A stretch of DNA of 64,000 bases from Ricordea florida (Eukaryota > Cnidaria > Anthozoa > Corallimorpharia > Ricordeidae): positions 15,040,756 to 15,104,755 of the forward strand of contig OX453279.1 of the NCBI GenBank assembly GCA_949710005.1, written 5' to 3'. Made by a program: the position numbers and the translations under genes. The first letter of the stretch is position 1, and each line of letters starts with the position of its first letter. The notes beneath the pieces are model-generated. The model was given only the letters and a program-made list of their open reading frames with translations, was not told the origin of the DNA and made no database searches. Shown here piece after piece: positions 27,587 to 36,931 of the stretch.

Positions 27587-27973
27587 CTTAATGCCTAGGT
27601 ATACTTACTGTTAATGAATTCTTTAAGTCGTGTTTACAGTTTATGGGGCTAACATCGTGCCATAATCATACCATAATCGCGCGGCGCCCAACCCCCCATT
27701 ACATGTGATCACCGCGCGTCGTAAGCGTCTATGACCAGTTATACCTTAGCAGAAAACGTGGGCTAGCATCCGTAGATGTGTGTTGGCCTCGTGTGGTGTT
27801 TCCCAGTTTATGGGGCACCTGAGGTAAATCTGAAGTTGGTGTTTTCCGATTCTGGGACACCTGAGGTAAATCTTAAGTTGGTAAAAGTTGGGTGGCCCAG
27901 AATCGGGTTGGTAAAAGTTGGGTTAAAAGTTGGTAAAAGTTGGGTGGCCCAGAATCGGCTAGATGCAACTACT
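27551..27973 (-). repeat. Terminal inverted repeat of Element A, right copy
   Basis: This is the mirror of 421-843, with about three substitutions seen. It supplies the first codons and the promoter-like motif of the A PolB. Confidence 0.93.
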
Positions 27974-28851
27974 ACAGGGATTGCCGAAAGTAACAAGAAG
28001 TTTTCCTTCCATGTGAGACGATTTAGTACCAAATATGGCAAAATGCCACAAATTGCGCTAGAGTAACAAGAATTCTCGGTTTTTATGTGACGTAATAACA
28101 TTTCAAAATAGGAAGTTGCCAATCCTTTTGAATTTTTAGCTTTATCAGATAAAAGACCTTCTGTAAACTAGTCGATTTACAAATATTTAGCTCGATAGGT
28201 TTCTTTGTTTTGTAATAGCGTGCGCATGAATTTCAAGCTTTCGCCTTGCGTGACATAAAATGTCTGTCTGGAAAGGCTGTTTCGTAGGTGAAAAGATAAC
28301 TTTTCTTGAAAGTTTTTTGCTTTTGGAAGAGCTCTTGCATTTAAGCAAGTGTTACCTTGAGTGTATACGGTCACTCGAGTGACAAGGTATCTATTTTATG
28401 GCAAAACTCAACAACAGCTGTTTTTAACACTTTACTGCGCCATATTTGTGCCCCTTGAAGGAGCACAAACATGGCGTCTCCATACAAAACTCTATCAATT
28501 TGGTTAAAACATTTATCCGAATATTTCATGCATGAAAAACTACACAGATCTAATTCTTTGCAAGGTTTTTTACATGGTAGAAATCTATCATATGCCAGAT
28601 TCTTGAGTTCGTCTGTTGAGTGTTTTCGATTTTATTTTTTATCACGTGCCATGTGAAAACCACCAATGGGCAAGAATTGTTGAAGGGCAAGAAGGGGGCC
28701 AAGAATACCCGTTCATCACTGTTTTTCCGTAATAGTAATGGTTATCTTAACTGGGATACGTTCTTGCCCAGTAATTTTGTAATGCGTTCCATTTTCGCGA
28801 AAATGAAATCATCAGTTACAAACGTGACACTATTCATAATTATGTTAATTG
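27974..28851. other. Right flank of Element A, no gene
   Basis: It begins with the probable target duplication ACAGG. The bases at about 28758-28840 repeat 92-175 of the left flank. Only short frames without recognisable features are present; nothing here supports a gene. Confidence 0.5.
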
Positions 28852-29187
28852 TTAACATGACCAACCCTTCTTGGTTTCGTCTATTTCTAACACTAGAATT
28901 TTGTTAGATTTGTTATTCTTGCGATTTTTGCGATATTTGTTAGTGATTTTCTGACATAAATTTTTATCAATTATTTCTTTTGCGACAATTGCGAAAAACA
29001 TTTGCTGACAAATTTTTGCTAACAAGATCGATCCTGGACATATCTCCGTTTTCTTGAGTTCACCGAGCCACTCGTCGCGCCATCTCTTGTGTTTATCATC
29101 CTTTGCTAAGGGCAACTTGAAAATGCCGATTCCTTTAGTTCTTCGACAAGAACCACATCCAAAAACCGCACAGTTGACACCAGGCAT
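28852..29187 (-). pseudogene. THAP-like zinc-finger exon
   Basis: Starting at 29187, the frame opens [19 protein letters not shown] and continues with [19 protein letters not shown], the spacing and composition of the first half of a THAP domain (C-x4-C, then W-x2-W-like positions). The matching second half (C-x2-H and AVPTIF-like end) is not seen, so this is an exon or a broken copy. THAP domains occur in P-type transposases and in host regulators. A longer frame upstream to 29280 is unlikely to be coding. Everything after residue 65 or so looks like unrelated basic sequence. Confidence 0.5.
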
Positions 29188-29400
29188 GTCAAAAGAATAT
29201 ATTTGTAGATAAATTTCGCTTTGCAAGTCGTAATATTTTTCATAAACTGAGATTAAAGACGCGCACTCGAAGAAAGTCACATACTAGCCGCCATCTTTGA
29301 ATATATGTGTGCACCTTCGTGATCACGTGACATACCATAAAAGTAAACAAAGAGGTCTTTCTTTGAAGTTCGCCGCCTTTCATAACCATCTCCCTCTATT

Positions 29401-29701
29401 AACTATGCCACAATTGAGTGCATTATGAATAGTGCATGTTTCAATTTGTGTACTCTCTTCAGTTACAATGTACCCCCAGTGGTAGATAGAAAAATTCCTC
29501 TTTCCTCAAAAGAGATGCCATATCAACAGAAGCTACAATGTCATTACATAAAACAAATTGGAGGTAAAACAATTGGATTCTACAAAAACTTTGAGTAAAG
29601 GTTTGGTAATAGTGAGTGCCGACTGTATAGTATGTGGTTGAGCTATTTTTAGATCATATAATAAAAACAATACATGTAAGAAAGAGTTATTGAAATCTTA
29701 A
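29401..29701 (+). repeat. Dispersed exon-like repeat, copy 1
   Basis: It is similar to 51003-51303 and 57500-57773. The coding phrase (VDRKIPL, then VSADCIVCG) can be read with frameshifts, and a stop replaces the second Cys region. It is degraded and so probably non-coding here. Confidence 0.55.
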
Positions 29702-29837
29702 GATGTTAAAAAAGATCTCTGCACTACATACTCCTGTAAAAAATTAATGTGAAATCAACATCAATCAGTCATTGTGAAAAGCCTATGAAACTTGTTGTCT
29801 CAAGGCAATAATATTGAAACCTTTCAATAAGAGAATA

Positions 29838-29862
29838 CATATATATATATATATATATATAT
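29838..29862. repeat. TA microsatellite
   Basis: A run of alternating TA dinucleotides. Similar runs occur at about 30959-30978, 50085-50125, 56030-56075 and 58788-58806. Confidence 0.9.
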
Positions 29863-30128
29863 AAATTGTAAAAGTTGATTAATCGTAAAACAGTGCTCAA
29901 TACGTGAACGTAGAGCGAAGTAGTTGTTGCGGGAAAAAAAACACATAAACAAACTACAGGTTTATCCCTACAAGCCTGTTTCGTGGTTGCTCACTTATCA
30001 TATATATAACTAACTGCAAACAGTACTGTTTCGGCCTTCTGGGCCTCATCAGTGCAGTGCTGATGCTAGGATGGAGGTATGGCTATATAGCCACCTCAAA
30101 CGAAACCACACTTGTGGTATCATTTAAG

Positions 30129-30568
30129 TCATGCCAGAGTGCTCAAACTAGAGAAGTAGCGAGCAAGGCTCGACCCATGCTGTATGTAGCTCGGCATGTC
30201 GTTGGCATACACAAGGAACAACAGCGAGCCTAGTATGGAACCCTGTGGTACCCCAGATGACACGGGCAGCCAATCAGAGAAGGAGCCTTCAAGAACAACG
30301 CGCTGTTGCCTGTCCGACAAATAACTCGAGAACCACTTTTGTGCTGAGCCAGTTATGCCATACCGATGGAGTTTCGATATTAAGAAGTCGTGGGGAACTT
30401 TGTCGAATGCTTTAGAGAGGTCTAGATGGAAAACATCGACTTCTTTACCCCCAGCCAGCATGTCCAGGATAGCATGATAAACTTCCAGTAGCTGAGTTAC
30501 TGTCGACCTTTCTTTCAAGAAGCCGTGCTGTAGATGGTAGAATAAGGGCTCCAAATGTGCATAACAGT
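30129..30568 (-). pseudogene. Reverse transcriptase 3-prime fragment, CR1/L2-like
   Basis: Reading from 30568, the frame has the RT fingers and palm: QHGFLKERSTVTQLLEV, FHLDLSKAFDKVPHD and GVPQGSILGSLLFLVYANDM. It stops just where the catalytic F/Y-A-D-D should follow, so the copy is 3-prime truncated or rearranged. It continues the frame that ends at about 45116 on the far side of Element D. The two are one element, a non-LTR retrotransposon, cut by D. Confidence 0.85.
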
Positions 30569-30574
30569 AGTTTA
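30569..30574 (+). repeat. Probable target duplication of Element D, left copy
   Basis: The sequence AGTTTA compares with GGTTTG at 45110-45115 (4 of 6 match). The RT reading frame continues across D when one 6-bp copy is ignored, which supports the assignment despite two differences. Confidence 0.65.
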
Positions 30575-31074
30575 AGTAGTATGTTCTAGAAGGGTAGATC
30601 AATGTATTCAAATGATATGCAGGTATATTTGAGGGAGGAGTGATGTTGAGGTTGACGCCATGTTGAATAGTGAATGAGGTTAGTAGTATTGTTGAATATT
30701 TTATGAGTTTTGAAGAGAGAAGTGTGTTGTATCATACTGTTACGTGTCCGCCCAACCATCCGGGTGGTATCGCAAATATATAGCTAAAGAGAACAATGGA
30801 AAGAGTTCTGGTCCAATGAGAGAACGATGATATCACGATCGACCAATGAGAGAACGATGACATCATCATCGACCAATGAGAAGTCATAAATGTATGAATA
30901 AGTTAGTTCTTTTGGGAACCAGACAAACAGGTTTCTTGAAGATCGGATACAGGTTTGTATATATATATATATATATATAAACATAAAGAAAACTGGTTTA
31001 TAAACAGGTATGGGAATTCGTAAGCCAGATCGGTTTGCTCCCAGGTCGCATACATTAACTTCAGTAGTTTCTAG
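30575..31074 (+). repeat. Terminal inverted repeat of Element D, left copy
   Basis: It matches the reverse complement of 44609-45109 with a few substitutions. It contains a TA microsatellite and the CCAAT-rich block described separately. Confidence 0.92.
30811..30885. promoter_or_regulatory. CCAAT and TGACATCA-like repeats in D terminal repeat
   Basis: Three CCAATGAG boxes (30813, 30843, 30873) alternate with GATGATATCA and GATGACATCA. CCAAT boxes next to CRE/ATF-like octamers are typical of animal promoters. The block is present in both inverted repeats (mirror at about 44798-44875). Promoter activity is inferred. Confidence 0.45.
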
Positions 31075-31192
31075 TTTCTCACCATGTTGGTGTTAACTAC
31101 ATTAACCACACAATGCATGCTGTCACTTTTAAAAATGGTTTATTGTTTACACACACTAAAGTACAATCCGCTGACAAACTAAAGAATGTCCG

Positions 31193-31696
31193 TCAATTAT
31201 AGTAAAATGAAACACCCGTATCCTCATCTATTGCCTGCTGTAATGGTGGCATGTCCTTTTTGACATCTTCTATGACGGCACATTGTCTTTGCAGCTTGGG
31301 TCTTCTTGGCTGATAGTTCATGGCTTTCATAAACACTTGTGGCTGACTTTGTTGATAATGGAAGCTGTAATGAGGTTCTTCATCGGCCCATTGAAAGTAT
31401 TTACAACTATCTCTTCTGCGACAGGTAAGATAGGGTCTGAATGGAGTTTTCTCTGATCTTGATACTCTCATGGTTGGTACTTCCTTGTGGTGACACAGAG
31501 GTACCTGACCTCCCGCTTGTAGCTTGTAGTCAGGAATCACGCGATCTCTGAGGCACAGATGATAACTGTGGATATTATCTTCATGACAGAAAAAGGGACA
31601 TTGTCTCCAGTCCAAACAACGTAAGTAACGTTCACCCGAGGCAGGTGTAATAACTTCAAGATCTTTCAGACAGAGTTCACACTTGGAGTAGCTCAT
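31193..31696 (-). CDS. GRF-type zinc-finger protein (D)
   Basis: The protein has 167 residues with two zinc-binding units. The first is CELCLKD, then LRCLDWRQCPFFC. The second is CHHKEV, then FRPYLTCRRRDSCKYFQWAD, the pattern of the GRF zinc finger, which binds single-stranded nucleic acid in DNA repair proteins. A Pro/Arg-rich tail follows. It is the last gene before the left inverted repeat. The frame is open. A role in element replication or repair is plausible but unproven. Confidence 0.7.
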   Translation of the reverse strand: MSYSKCELCLKDLEVITPASGERYLRCLDWRQCPFFCHEDNIHSYHLCLRDRVIPDYKLQAGGQVPLCHHKEVPTMRVSRSEKTPFRPYLTCRRRDSCKYFQWADEEPHYSFHYQQSQPQVFMKAMNYQPRRPKLQRQCAVIEDVKKDMPPLQQAIDEDTGVSFYYN

Positions 31697-31765
31697 CGTC
31701 GAAATTGTGATGAGAAAGTGTGCAAGCGACAGATCTTTATATAGTGTGGCTTAAAAACCTGTTTC

Positions 31766-32122
31766 CTACTGGTGCTCTTCATTAAAAATTCGGTCCAACC
31801 AGTACCAACAGGTATCACTGAACGGTTCAGGCTGGGTCATGACTTGTAAAATACGTTGTCTTTCTTCCTGAGGATTGGCATCAAGCCAGTCTTGACAATC
31901 AGGCGCTGTTAAATCAAGAATGTCTAATAAATCATGCCATAACCAGTACGCAAACTCTCGATGTTCATCCAGGTGTGTCAGACCATCGTTTAGCCGGGCC
32001 GATTTTCTAATTCCACGACACGCTACATAGGTCAAACAAATCCAGTAGGCTTTTTGGACTTTCTCATCAGTACCGTCGGTTTCACATGAATAATGGGAAC
32101 CTTGAACACAGTAAGGAGCCAT
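31766..32122 (-). CDS. Unknown acidic protein (D)
   Basis: The protein has 118 residues, Trp- and Asp-rich, with no membrane segment and no motif known to me. It starts with two Cys and ends WYWLDRIFNEEHQ. It lies in the compact minus-strand gene row between the GRF and PX-like genes with normal spacing, so I accept it as a gene. Confidence 0.5.
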   Translation of the reverse strand: MAPYCVQGSHYSCETDGTDEKVQKAYWICLTYVACRGIRKSARLNDGLTHLDEHREFAYWLWHDLLDILDLTAPDCQDWLDANPQEERQRILQVMTQPEPFSDTCWYWLDRIFNEEHQ

Positions 32123-32224
32123 GGCAAGAACTTAACGTGGAGTGTAGATTCCTCTTACGTCTTATGGTTTATAGAGGTTTTCAGCGTACAAGAAACCTGT
32201 TTAGTAAGGTTCCAAGAAACTTGT

Positions 32225-33002
32225 TTAGTAAGGTTCCCATCGTTTGTTGCTTCGTAACCTTGCCACCAAAGGCGTTCTTCTCGTCTTCTTTTTGCTTTTG
32301 GGTGTGGTCAGGGGTGTTTCGAGAAGAATTGGATGCTCAGGTAGCAGAGGTGTTTCAAAACCAGTTTTTTCCGGTTTACGAGATGTCACAGATCTGGCAA
32401 CAGGTCGAGGAAGTTTGGACTTTGGTAGGGTCGTAAGTATCCTTTCTTGCGAGGGAGACGTTGAAGGTGTAGCAGGAATTGGTTCTCTGGGAGGTGGCAG
32501 GACAACAGGTTGGGAAGTTGTCGAATCACTCTTCATCTGTTTAGTCAGTCCTTGGTATCTCTGTATGAGTTGTTCTAATAAAACCATTTTTTGATCTTCT
32601 GGCATCTGAGAATCCATGATATGTTTCCTGTCTTGATCCAGTCGTGTTAACGTAGGTAACTGTGCAGGATCTGTTAAACGATGTTCTGTTTCCATACTTT
32701 GCATTAAATGTTCAGGGATCATCACCATCTTTTGGGCGTTCTTCATTTCATCAATTTGCCGAGTAAATCGATGGCAAGTGGCGCAATTATTGAAGCAAGT
32801 GCTGGTAGAAATCCTCCTTTTGATTGATAATCTGCTTCTTCTTTTTGAGACTTGGCTTTTTACGCGTCAGAAAGAGGAGCTTTGCCTTGTGTTGTCTCAA
32901 CCGCCGAAATGACGGATTTGGTAGAATGATGTTTCCTTTAAGGAGATTTAATGCAATCTCACTGATGGCCTCCATTTGTCCTCTATTAGCCACTGCAATC
33001 AT
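32225..33002 (-). pseudogene. PX-like Polinton protein (D), frameshifted
   Basis: The start at 33002 gives MIAVANRGQMEAISEIALNL, then a basic stretch ending LKKKKQIINQK, a widely shared Polinton sequence. A one-base loss near 32825 shifts the frame. The next frame continues through a hydrophobic GGFLPALASIIAPLAIDLLG and then the 173-residue tail (to 32225), which is Pro/Ser-rich with a basic end. The hydrophobic segment could sit in a membrane or be a buried helix. The exact function of this family is not known. Confidence 0.65.
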
Positions 33003-33027
33003 GTCGCGTCGCTGTTTTCCACGACTT

Positions 33028-33228
33028 TTAAAGCATGTACACAAAAACGGTAAATGTGACTTTATCTTCGAACGTTTCAATACTGGGCTTTTTTTTGCTG
33101 GGATCATTAGACTCCACATTTTTCCCAGAACGTAATGTCATATTGCCACCACGTTGATTCTTTCGGTGACGCTTTGTCTTCTTTTTTACTGTGCCCGTGA
33201 GAAATTGATGTGTTGTGTACGCTGGCAT
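33028..33228 (-). CDS. Small basic protein (D), tentative
   Basis: A 66-residue frame from MPAYTTHQF, rich in Lys, Arg and Asn (KKKTKRHRKNQRGG), between the ATPase and the PX-like gene. It could be a small DNA-binding core protein, or the broken N-terminus of the PX-like gene. Nothing else supports it. Confidence 0.35.
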   Translation of the reverse strand: MPAYTTHQFLTGTVKKKTKRHRKNQRGGNMTLRSGKNVESNDPSKKKPSIETFEDKVTFTVFVYML

Positions 33229-33265
33229 ATTAACAACTAACATCAACGGACAAAGGGGTGTCTGT

Positions 33266-33916
33266 TTAATGTGTTTTCTTGTTGACGTAAACCATTGGAT
33301 AGTTGCGCTCGGTCGGTAATATCTTAGTTCTGAGTCGTTGTATGTTTGGAGTACGTGGATGTAAATCCAGCAACAAGTAACCAAATGGCTGCTCCGTAGC
33401 ATCTTGAAAGCTTTCCCACACGTAAGGTACTTGTCCAGCAAATGCTTGCTGGGCCAAGGTCCTCAAACCCAACGTATCTCGAGGGTTATTAAACGCGATG
33501 ATATAATGCGCGTTTAACGAAATACTTTTCGAACATTTTCCAGGTGGAAAAAGATTCTGCGTCAAGTAAACACAGGTCACATCACAATGATGAGATATTT
33601 TTGTGAATAGATCCACGAAACGTTCGTCGTCGCTGCAATGTCTCATCAAATCGTCCAACACAAGAATCCCTGGTCGACAGGTCGGTGGAAACAAACTAGG
33701 GATATCCTCCGGTATGCCTTCCACAAACAGTATTTGATCGGTCATGTCTTTGAACCAGTCTTGCCATTGACCATAGCAATACACAATTTTTCGGATGGGT
33801 CTTTCAAACAGCACACCAGCGTGTTTTAACAGTTGTTTAGTAAACGTTGTTTTACCGCACTGACTTGGTCCCGCGATCATGATACTACTTGGACATTTGA
33901 ATTGGGTCATGTTCAC
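33266..33916 (-). CDS. Genome-packaging ATPase (D)
   Basis: This 216-residue P-loop ATPase has Walker A GPSQCGKT at residues 16-23, Walker B GILVLDD at 83-89 and a VYLTQN sensor. It is of the A32/FtsK-HerA packaging type found in Polintons. The frame is open and all motifs are present. It differs from the A/B ATPases over most of its length. CCAAT-containing sequence lies upstream (33917-34110). Confidence 0.92.
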   Translation of the reverse strand: MNMTQFKCPSSIMIAGPSQCGKTTFTKQLLKHAGVLFERPIRKIVYCYGQWQDWFKDMTDQILFVEGIPEDIPSLFPPTCRPGILVLDDLMRHCSDDERFVDLFTKISHHCDVTCVYLTQNLFPPGKCSKSISLNAHYIIAFNNPRDTLGLRTLAQQAFAGQVPYVWESFQDATEQPFGYLLLDLHPRTPNIQRLRTKILPTERNYPMVYVNKKTH

Positions 33917-34610
33917 TCCAAGCTCGCCTATGGTATAATGATTTATGTCATAGATACTGAGATTTCGTCACGAAAGAAAGAGTGCGTAAAAATGATACGT
34001 AAAATGCATTAACCAATAGGAAACGCGAACGATGAAAACTCACTAGTGAAAAAACGTCGTTCGTCCAATCACAAACGCGAACGACGAAAACTCACTAGTG
34101 AACAACATCGCATCGCGATTTCGATTAAATTTGAACCTATAAGCCTCAGTCAGGTTTTTTTTTCAGTTGAAAAATGTTTATAAAAGTTGTGAAGGTATAA
34201 ACTGATGTTTTATTTCTTGTGTTACTTCATTAAATATTTGATTTTGAAAGAGAAACTGATGTTTTAGTTATTCTAGTTTTACACGCATACATTGCAGTTG
34301 AATGGGTTCCCTAAACACGCGCGTAAGATTGACAAAATTTGGCTTTTCAAAAATCTCAGTTTCTATAAAATAAACAAATTACACCATGGAAAATGCTTTG
34401 TACGATTTTTTATTCACTCGTTGAGTTGTATCAGAAAACTCACTCGTTCGCTGCGCTCACTCGTTCGTATTCTGATACTACTCAACTCGTGAATAAAAAT
34501 CGTACGCGCGCATTTTCCATGGAGTAATCTCTTTGTATCCTGCACTCGTTTGTCTGATATATAGAAAAGATACATAGAAGTCACAGATCTCCTTTTTCAA
34601 ACGTACTTTA
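33917..34610. other. Intergenic region with direct repeats and foldback
   Basis: The region has two copies of a phrase containing GAAAACTCACTAGTGAA (about 34031 and 34085). CCAAT or ATTGG boxes occur near 34011 and 34057. A large foldback lies at 34378-34528. No gene is seen. It may contain the ATPase promoter. Confidence 0.5.
34378..34528. repeat. Foldback element / cruciform
   Basis: The arms begin ATTACACCATGGAAAATGC and end with its near-complement, GCATTTTCCATGGAGTAAT. The inner arms also pair over a GTTGAGTTGTATCAGAA stretch. The loop is about 30 bp with CTCACTCGTTCG repeats. It is probably a small non-autonomous transposon inserted in D. Confidence 0.65.
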
Positions 34611-35132
34611 TTATCTTTCTTGAAAGGTTTCACAATATTGATTCTGACAATGCATTTCTGGTGCATTCTTTACTGTTTCTAAAGAGGAAATATAATGGTG
34701 TACAAATTGAGCTACTTGTGCATCGTTCCACTGAGAGTCATTCTTCCTAAACTTCGATAGAATAGTGTTTAGATCCTTGTTTCTTGCACGATGAAGTAAA
34801 TAAAACACACAATAGTCTCCGCACACATCTGAAGTAAGTCCTTGCAATCGAACATCATTGTACAATGTTACATTCCGTGAAATATAATCATCCATGCCGT
34901 ATATCTTTGGTGAAAATCCGTAACTGTCAAAGAATGCACTTTCCTGTGGTGATGTAAAATACATGGCAACCCAATGGGTTCCTGGCTGGTTGTGAGGGTC
35001 TGTATTTGCGATAAGCCCCGCAGGGTAGGTTTTGATGTTGGGTAGCTTGTCACTTGGAAACACACCTTTCATCAATGTTGCCAACTTAGGGTCGCGAAGG
35101 CAGGCGTGCCACAGGTCGAGGGTTGTATGCAT
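34611..35132 (-). CDS. Adenain-like cysteine protease (D)
   Basis: I place the start at 35132 (MHTTLDLWHACL), giving 173 residues, close to the family length. The catalytic set is H53 (PGTHWVAMYF), D69 (FFDSYG) and C104 (SDVCGDYC). This is the maturation protease of adenoviruses and Polintons, which processes capsid proteins. The start lies inside the end of the capsid gene, with an overlap of about 47 bp. The frame is open. No equivalent was found in A or B. Confidence 0.87.
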   Translation of the reverse strand: MHTTLDLWHACLRDPKLATLMKGVFPSDKLPNIKTYPAGLIANTDPHNQPGTHWVAMYFTSPQESAFFDSYGFSPKIYGMDDYISRNVTLYNDVRLQGLTSDVCGDYCVFYLLHRARNKDLNTILSKFRKNDSQWNDAQVAQFVHHYISSLETVKNAPEMHCQNQYCETFQER

Positions 35133-36463
35133 CTTGCGAGCCTTGAGACAAATCGTACACCACGCGTCTGTTGCGATCAATCTCCAACTGATTCTGGAAT
35201 TCCGCGTACACAATTAAATTGAGCACTCTTGGCGTCTGATTTCCAAATTTCAGGTACAGATTCACGTTTCCAGAACGGTGAGGAATTAAATAATCGGGAT
35301 GACCACTGCCTGCGGGTGTCAAATCAAAACGGAACAGACCATATCCGTTTTCCCAGTCTTCTCTATCAATGTCGAGACCGTGACCACAGTTCATATGTCT
35401 CCACTCCCGGAAAACAACGTGTTGTAGCCGTCGATCTTTTTGCCACCCGTAAGGTCCAAGGCAAAGTAAGGCATTTCTTCACCATTAACGGTCAAGCGAA
35501 CATCTCGCAGGTCAAACAGCTGAAAGTGGAAGGGATTTCTAGCTATGTGTCCGTTGTAGGCATCGTTCCGTACTATACCAAAAATCAGACACTGGGGGAT
35601 CAGACCATTGAAGACATCCGTTTCTGTATGATTCAGCACTCCTTGAGGGATGATTCTTGCGTGTGTTGGGGTTCTGGTCAAGGTGTAGATGGCAGGCAGA
35701 GCAGTGCGGCCCTTCTGACTTTGCATAATTTCTAAGTGTTCTAGTTTAACACTGTCTGCAACACGCACTGTACGGACACGGAGAGTGCTGGATATGATTT
35801 GTAACTTGCAGTTATTTGGATTCTCACCGCCCATAAGAACAAATGCATTGTTATTCAGATCCACTTTGACTTTGATTTCCAAACCATCCAACAGTAACTT
35901 ATCAATGTTGAACAGATCACAAAGAGGGACTCCAACCAGTCCCACTTCTGCCCCATTGTTGGTGAATGTCGCTCGTTTCTTAAGACCAACATTAGTGTCT
36001 GCTGCATTATCCACTTCATCCATGTGTCCCGCTGTGTCCTTGTAGTACAACGCCTTGGTCAGATAGGATTTTTTAGCCTGGTCTGCGAAATTTAGCAGGG
36101 TCTTGATGTAAGCATTGTAAGCTTGAGTGTCAGATTGTTCCGTCACCAGCGTTTCGTTGATCTTGATGGTAAATTGTTTGATAATGGAGTGTAGAGCGTT
36201 GTTGATCAAAGTATACTTTTTCCGTCACCTGTAGGTGATCCATCTTCCTTGGTTATTCTCACCACAAATCGTAACTCTGTCTTGTTAATATCGATATAGT
36301 CTGCCAAGGGTTTGATGACAAACTCAATAGGATTGGTCCCTGTTTGCACTGGTTCGTAGTCTACCCACTTGCTACTGACAATGGACACATCTGTGACGGG
36401 TGCATCAAACAAATGAAGGCTTGAATTTCCACCTGGGGCTGAACGAGGGTGTGATGCTGCCAT
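35086..36463 (-). pseudogene. Major capsid protein (D), two frameshifts
   Basis: It runs in three frame sections: 36463-36206 (start MAASHPRS), about 36209-35391 and about 35394-35086. The middle section opens with NNALHSIIKQFTIKIN, the Polinton double-jelly-roll signature. The last has GLDIDREDWENGYGLFRFDL and the end-strand EFQNQLEIDRNR. The ancestral protein would have about 455 residues. The frameshifts near 36208 and 35392 are single-base events. It overlaps the protease start. Confidence 0.87.
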
Positions 36464-36468
36464 GTTAC

Positions 36469-36930
36469 TTAATCGAAAATGGTCTTAAACTTCGCAGGAG
36501 ATGTTCTCCGTTTCTTGGTCTGTGTTGAACTGACTGGTACAGCTTCTCGTTTGCGTTTATGACCTCTTTGTCGACCTCGGCCTTGTTGTGTTAGATCACT
36601 GATGGTACTCTTAAACATATTTTTACCAGCTGCTTTGGCTCTTGATGTCACAGATTTCTTCCACGGCTGACCACTCATAATGTCCCCAATAATTTGCAGA
36701 CCAGTGTCGACGCCTGTTTGCAGAACATTTTTGCCTACTTTCTTTGCTGCTGCTTTTAGAAACGGTGTGGCTGTCCTTACGAGGCCCCGAAACAATCCAC
36801 CGAGGCCGTTTCCCCCTTGTCCATACGGAGAAGAACCACCAAAAATGCTGATATTTCCTCTTCCTCCTTGCGGAAAAGGCATCACTTGTCTCCGATAAGG
36901 GTAGAAATGACGATTCATTGGAAGTATCAT
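36469..36930 (-). CDS. Basic core- or cement-like protein (D)
   Basis: The protein has 153 residues. The N-terminus is Gly-rich (GGRGNISIFGG), the middle is amphipathic (LVRTATPFLKAAAKKVGKN), and the C-terminal third is strongly basic (GRGRQRGHKRKREA, TKKRRTSP). The layout resembles adenovirus minor core or pVI-like proteins, which line the capsid and bind DNA. That is analogy. It lies six bases before the capsid start, with an open frame. Confidence 0.65.
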   Translation of the reverse strand: MILPMNRHFYPYRRQVMPFPQGGRGNISIFGGSSPYGQGGNGLGGLFRGLVRTATPFLKAAAKKVGKNVLQTGVDTGLQIIGDIMSGQPWKKSVTSRAKAAGKNMFKSTISDLTQQGRGRQRGHKRKREAVPVSSTQTKKRRTSPAKFKTIFD

Positions 36931-36931
36931 C

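Larger units (their letters stand above)
421..27973. mobile_element. Element A, Polinton/Maverick-like endogenous virus
   Basis: The element is bounded by 423-bp inverted repeats that start AGTAGTTGCATC and flanked by a degraded 5-bp duplication. Without nested Element B it is about 14.3 kb. Gene order from the left is zinc-repeat protein (+), ten genes on the minus strand from the anchored protein to the major capsid candidate, integrase (+), then PolB (-). Every gene except PolB has a clear collinear counterpart in Element B. Lesions visible by eye are an in-frame stop in the zinc-repeat gene, a frameshift plus a 480-bp insertion in the anchored-protein gene, two frameshifts in the coiled-coil gene, and several breaks plus the B insertion in PolB. 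Integrase, capsid candidate and ATPase frames are open. The element is probably no longer autonomous. Confidence 0.93.
29281..30128. other. Repeat-derived DNA, no intact gene
   Basis: It contains a copy of the exon-like repeat also seen at 51003 and 57500 (here about 29401-29701), a TA microsatellite (29838-29862), and a hairpin-prone segment with GATGAGGCCCAGAAGGCC complement near 30028-30052. The last part leads into the end of the retrotransposon fragment. Confidence 0.55.

Noticed and set aside
421-27973. A and B as one composite element with four repeats
   Set aside because: B has its own exact target duplication, and the A PolB phase continues across it, so it is a later insertion.
28177-28907. 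Short frames in the right flank of A
   Set aside because: They are AT-rich, under 100 codons, lack any domain and partly lie in repeated DNA.
34868-35217. Other-frame readings over the protease and capsid overlap
   Set aside because: The protease and capsid frames, both with family motifs, account for this stretch.
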